Source of the DNA: Microbacteriaceae bacterium
Lineage (GTDB): Bacteria; Actinomycetota; Actinomycetes; Actinomycetales; Microbacteriaceae
DNA: 34,202 nucleotides
Assembly (NCBI GenBank): GCA_947452675.1
Contig: CANGDL010000015.1
Span: forward strand, 1-34,202
Reading direction: 5' to 3'
The translations under genes were made by a program, and so were the position numbers. Within the stretch, counting starts at the first letter, position 1, and each line of letters opens with the position of its first letter. The notes below the pieces were generated by a model. The model saw only the letters and a list, made by a program, of their open reading frames with translations. It did no database searches and had not been told where the DNA came from. Shown here in pieces: positions 31,997 to 34,202 of this stretch.

Positions 31997-33442
31997 CTAT
32001 GCAGGGTTATTGCCGCCGCGAGTTCTGGTGCGGTTGCGAGTGCGCGGGGTTGCTGGGCGCTGGTGCTCGCCACCTCCATGAGTCTCGGTCTTAGGTGTTG
32101 AAACACCCGCTGACTTTTCACCCTGTGGCTTGCGAGGGCGGTCTCCGTTTCCACCGCGATTGCGATCGCCGTTCTGGCGCCCACCCTGCGAGCCTGAACC
32201 AGAGCGGTTTCCTCGTGGCTTTTCGTCATCGCCAGGCTTCCAGCCTTCAGGGCGCTTCGACTTGGCGATGCGACCCTTGGTACCGGCTGGGATGTTTAGG
32301 TCCTCAAACAAGTGAGCCGAGCTCGAGTAGGTTTCGGTTGGGTCTGGTTGACCGAAGTCTAGAGCCGTGTTGATGTGACCCCAGCGAGTCAAATCTTCCC
32401 AGTCAACGAAAGTTACAGCGATGCCCAATCGGCCGGCGCGGCCGGTGCGACCAACGCGGTGCAGGTAAGCCTTCTCGTCCTCTGGAATCGTGTAGTTGAT
32501 CACGTGCGTGACGTCGTCAACATCGATGCCTCGCGCTGCAACTTCGGTGGCAACCAGGATGTCCTTTTTGCCGGTGCGGAAGGCGATCATCGAACGCTCG
32601 CGCGCTTCCTGAGTCATGTCGCCGTGAAGTGCGGTGGCGTTGAAGCCGCGGTCAACCAGTTCTTCAGAAACCTTTGAGGCCTGGCGTTTGGTTTTGGTGA
32701 AGATCACGGTCTTCCCGCGCCCCTCAGCCTGAAGAATTCGGCCAACGACCTCATCCTTGTCTAATGCGTGTGCACGGTAAACAAACTGCTTGATGTCTGC
32801 CTTGGTTTGGCCTTCATCAGGGTCATTGGTGCGAATGTGAACCGGGCGGTTCTGATATTTGCGCGCCATTGTGACGATTGAGCCAGGCATGGTTGCCGAG
32901 AACAGCATCGTCTGACGACCATCTGGGGTGTAGGCAAATAGGCGTTCTACGTCAGGCAAGAAGCCTAGGTCGAGCATTTCATCGGCTTCATCCAGGACCA
33001 TGAATCGGATGTTGCCTAGGTCGAGAAGTTTCTGCTTGGAAAGGTCGATTAGGCGGCCAGGTGTGCCCACGATTACCTGTGCACCGGCGTTAATTTCGGC
33101 AACCTGCTCTTCGTAAGCCTTACCGCCGTAGATTGCCGCAACCATAGTCGAACGGTTGGACGCTGCAAGTTTTAAGTCGTCTGCAACCTGAATGGCTAGC
33201 TCGCGAGTAGGCACAACCACCAGCGCCTTAGCGCCTTTTTCAGGGTCCTTGCCGAGGCTCTGTAGTAGCGGAAGGCCGAAGCCCAAAGTTTTACCGGTTC
33301 CAGTCTTTGCCTGGCCAATTACGTCTTGACCGGTCAGTGCAACCGGGATGGCCTCTTCCTGGATTGGGAATGGGCTGGTTATGCCTCGAGATTCGAGGGC
33401 TTCAACGATGTCTGCATCGATGCCTAATTCGGCGAAATTCAA
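31997..33442 (-). CDS. DEAD-box ATP-dependent RNA helicase
   Basis: The 481-residue protein has the full set of motifs: Q motif SPFPIQEEAIP, motif I AKTGTGKT (45-52), Ia PTRELA, TPGR, DEAD (151-154), SAT, and in the second domain HGDMTQEARERSM, VATEVAARGIDVDDV and HRVGRTGRAG. It should remodel structured RNA, for example in ribosome assembly, cold adaptation or mRNA decay. The last 90 residues are a disordered Arg/Gly/Asn-rich tail (GNRSGSGSQGGRQNGDR and similar), common in RhlE/CsdA-type helicases for RNA binding. The start is TTG with AGGAG (33448-33452) 5 nt upstream. A candidate -10 TAGACT lies at 33464-33469 on the minus strand. Confidence 0.94.
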   Translation of the reverse strand: MNFAELGIDADIVEALESRGITSPFPIQEEAIPVALTGQDVIGQAKTGTGKTLGFGLPLLQSLGKDPEKGAKALVVVPTRELAIQVADDLKLAASNRSTMVAAIYGGKAYEEQVAEINAGAQVIVGTPGRLIDLSKQKLLDLGNIRFMVLDEADEMLDLGFLPDVERLFAYTPDGRQTMLFSATMPGSIVTMARKYQNRPVHIRTNDPDEGQTKADIKQFVYRAHALDKDEVVGRILQAEGRGKTVIFTKTKRQASKVSEELVDRGFNATALHGDMTQEARERSMIAFRTGKKDILVATEVAARGIDVDDVTHVINYTIPEDEKAYLHRVGRTGRAGRLGIAVTFVDWEDLTRWGHINTALDFGQPDPTETYSSSAHLFEDLNIPAGTKGRIAKSKRPEGWKPGDDEKPRGNRSGSGSQGGRQNGDRNRGGNGDRPRKPQGEKSAGVSTPKTETHGGGEHQRPATPRTRNRTRTRGGNNPA

Positions 33443-33501
33443 TAGTGCTCCTAAGTCCTGTCCAGTCTACTCGCCGCTTTCCGATTGGGCTCGGAGATGA
33501 C

Positions 33502-33507
33502 TATTCT
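33502..33507 (+). promoter_or_regulatory. Leaderless-type -10 for the ferritin-like gene
   Basis: TATTCT, then 6 nt, then ATG at 33514. The 6 nt TGAAGG contain AAGG, but directly against the ATG, too close for normal ribosome binding. Confidence 0.45.
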
Positions 33508-33513
33508 TGAAGG

Positions 33514-34202
33514 ATGTTCGATTGGTTCAAACGACTTCGCAGTGGTGCCCGCAAATTGACTTTGCCGGCTCGAGAAGAGCGCGCTGCTCGCAACACCGAA
33601 GCCATTGATTTGAGGCCTTACACGCCAGAACCAAAGGCATTTCTTGGGCAACTGGCATATTTGCAGCTCAGTCAGTTTGAGATTTTGACCAACGAGCTAA
33701 AGTTTTCGCCAAGGACGCAATACAAGGCGGAACTTTCTGAAGCCGCCGCAAAGAGTTTCGATAAGTACCGCGCTATTTCAAAAAAACTCGCAGGTTTAGG
33801 TTTCGACCCCACCGATGCCATGGACCCTTTCGTTGAACGAATTGAGACCTTCCACTCACGCACAACAGGCAACAGTTGGCACGAAAGCATCATCAAGGTC
33901 TACTTGGTCTCTGGCCTCTTGGATGACTTTTATCGTCGACTCGCAATCGGATTAGACCCGCTGGTTCGCGCTGATGTTGAAAAAGCGTTGAATGACAAAA
34001 AGTTCGAGGCCTTCGCAAAGCGTGTGCTTCTCGAATCAATGGCAGTCGATGAACAGCTGGCATCCAACCTCGCGCTTTGGGGTCGTCGCTTGATGGGTGA
34101 TGTTTTGCTCGAACTGCGCGGAGCCTTTGATAACCGCAAGTTGGCCGGTTTCCCAAAGTCCAAGAAACTTACTGTGATCGAAGAACGCGACCTAAACCTG
34201 GC
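33514..34202 (+). CDS. Ferritin-like fold protein, 5' part
   Basis: The frame is open from the ATG to the window end (about 229 residues), so the C-terminus is missing. The sequence is almost all helical, with four long helices: AFLGQLAYLQLSQFEILTNE, ELSEAAAKSFDKYRAISKKL, SWHESIIKVYLVSGLLDDFY and DEQLASNLALWGRRLMGD. This fits the actinobacterial ferritin-like proteins, distantly related to the tRNA hydroxylase MiaE, that often lie next to a DEAD-box helicase gene (from memory). Clear ExxH metal motifs are not seen, and a Tyr stands in helix 2 where a His might be expected, so iron binding is uncertain. The N-terminus is basic (FKRLRSGARK). Confidence 0.65.
   Translation, partial: MFDWFKRLRSGARKLTLPAREERAARNTEAIDLRPYTPEPKAFLGQLAYLQLSQFEILTNELKFSPRTQYKAELSEAAAKSFDKYRAISKKLAGLGFDPTDAMDPFVERIETFHSRTTGNSWHESIIKVYLVSGLLDDFYRRLAIGLDPLVRADVEKALNDKKFEAFAKRVLLESMAVDEQLASNLALWGRRLMGDVLLELRGAFDNRKLAGFPKSKKLTVIEERDLNL

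Noticed and set aside
1-34202. CRISPR array, rRNA, insertion sequence or prophage
   Set aside because: No regularly spaced repeats, no rRNA-like stretches, and no transposase or phage structural protein were found among the translated frames.

Overview
The window looks like a chromosomal segment of an actinobacterium, most likely a small-genome Microbacteriaceae with moderate GC (mid-50s percent by eye), similar to the freshwater Rhodoluna/Aquiluna type. The evidence is the actinobacterial gene set (DUF3117, DUF3515, mycobacterial-type DapD, PIG-V-like membrane transferase, the Mrp/DUF1003/MgtE-N/stress-protein cassette), very dense packing with many 1-nt stop/start overlaps, and a leaderless promoter style. 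The genus assignment is an inference. I see no insertion sequence, prophage, CRISPR array or rRNA.

Region 1 (1-2860) holds the end of ilvE, a fumarylacetoacetate hydrolase-family enzyme, gltX and tRNA-Gln(CTG). Region 2 (2895-8300) lies between two tRNA genes and looks accessory: a metallo-beta-lactamase-fold hydrolase, a P-type ATPase-like protein with no actuator domain and no CPC metal motif, a diacylglycerol-kinase-like lipid kinase, and a MacB-type ABC exporter pair with glycine-rich insertions. It ends at tRNA-Glu(CTC). Region 3 (8602-17658) has an MFS transporter, then a co-directional run leuC-leuD-murA-plsC-gpsA-ddl (leucine synthesis, peptidoglycan precursors, phospholipid), then a DUF3515 lipoprotein and thiL.

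Region 4 (17630-22263) has divergent dapD and dapE (succinylase branch of lysine/DAP synthesis), a membrane glycosyltransferase, the 57-aa DUF3117 protein, an O-methyltransferase and tatB. Region 5 (22249-29581) has a succinate-semialdehyde dehydrogenase, a two-component system with an unusual polytopic kinase, and the operon MgtE-N/CBS - DUF1003 - Mrp with a divergent stress protein. Region 6 (29598-34202) has an aminopeptidase P, a PHP phosphoesterase, a DEAD-box helicase and the start of a ferritin-like protein. From memory, regions 1+3 and 4+5 broadly follow Mycobacterium tuberculosis gene orders (near gltS-leuCD-ddlA-thiL, and dapD/dapE to tatB-mrp).

Two observations stand out. First, the P-type ATPase-like protein keeps the phosphorylation machinery but has lost the parts needed for dephosphorylation and metal transport. 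Second, thirteen or so genes begin 6-7 nt after a -10-like hexamer with no Shine-Dalgarno sequence, which predicts leaderless mRNAs. At 16654-16660 one palindromic -10 appears to serve two divergent leaderless genes.
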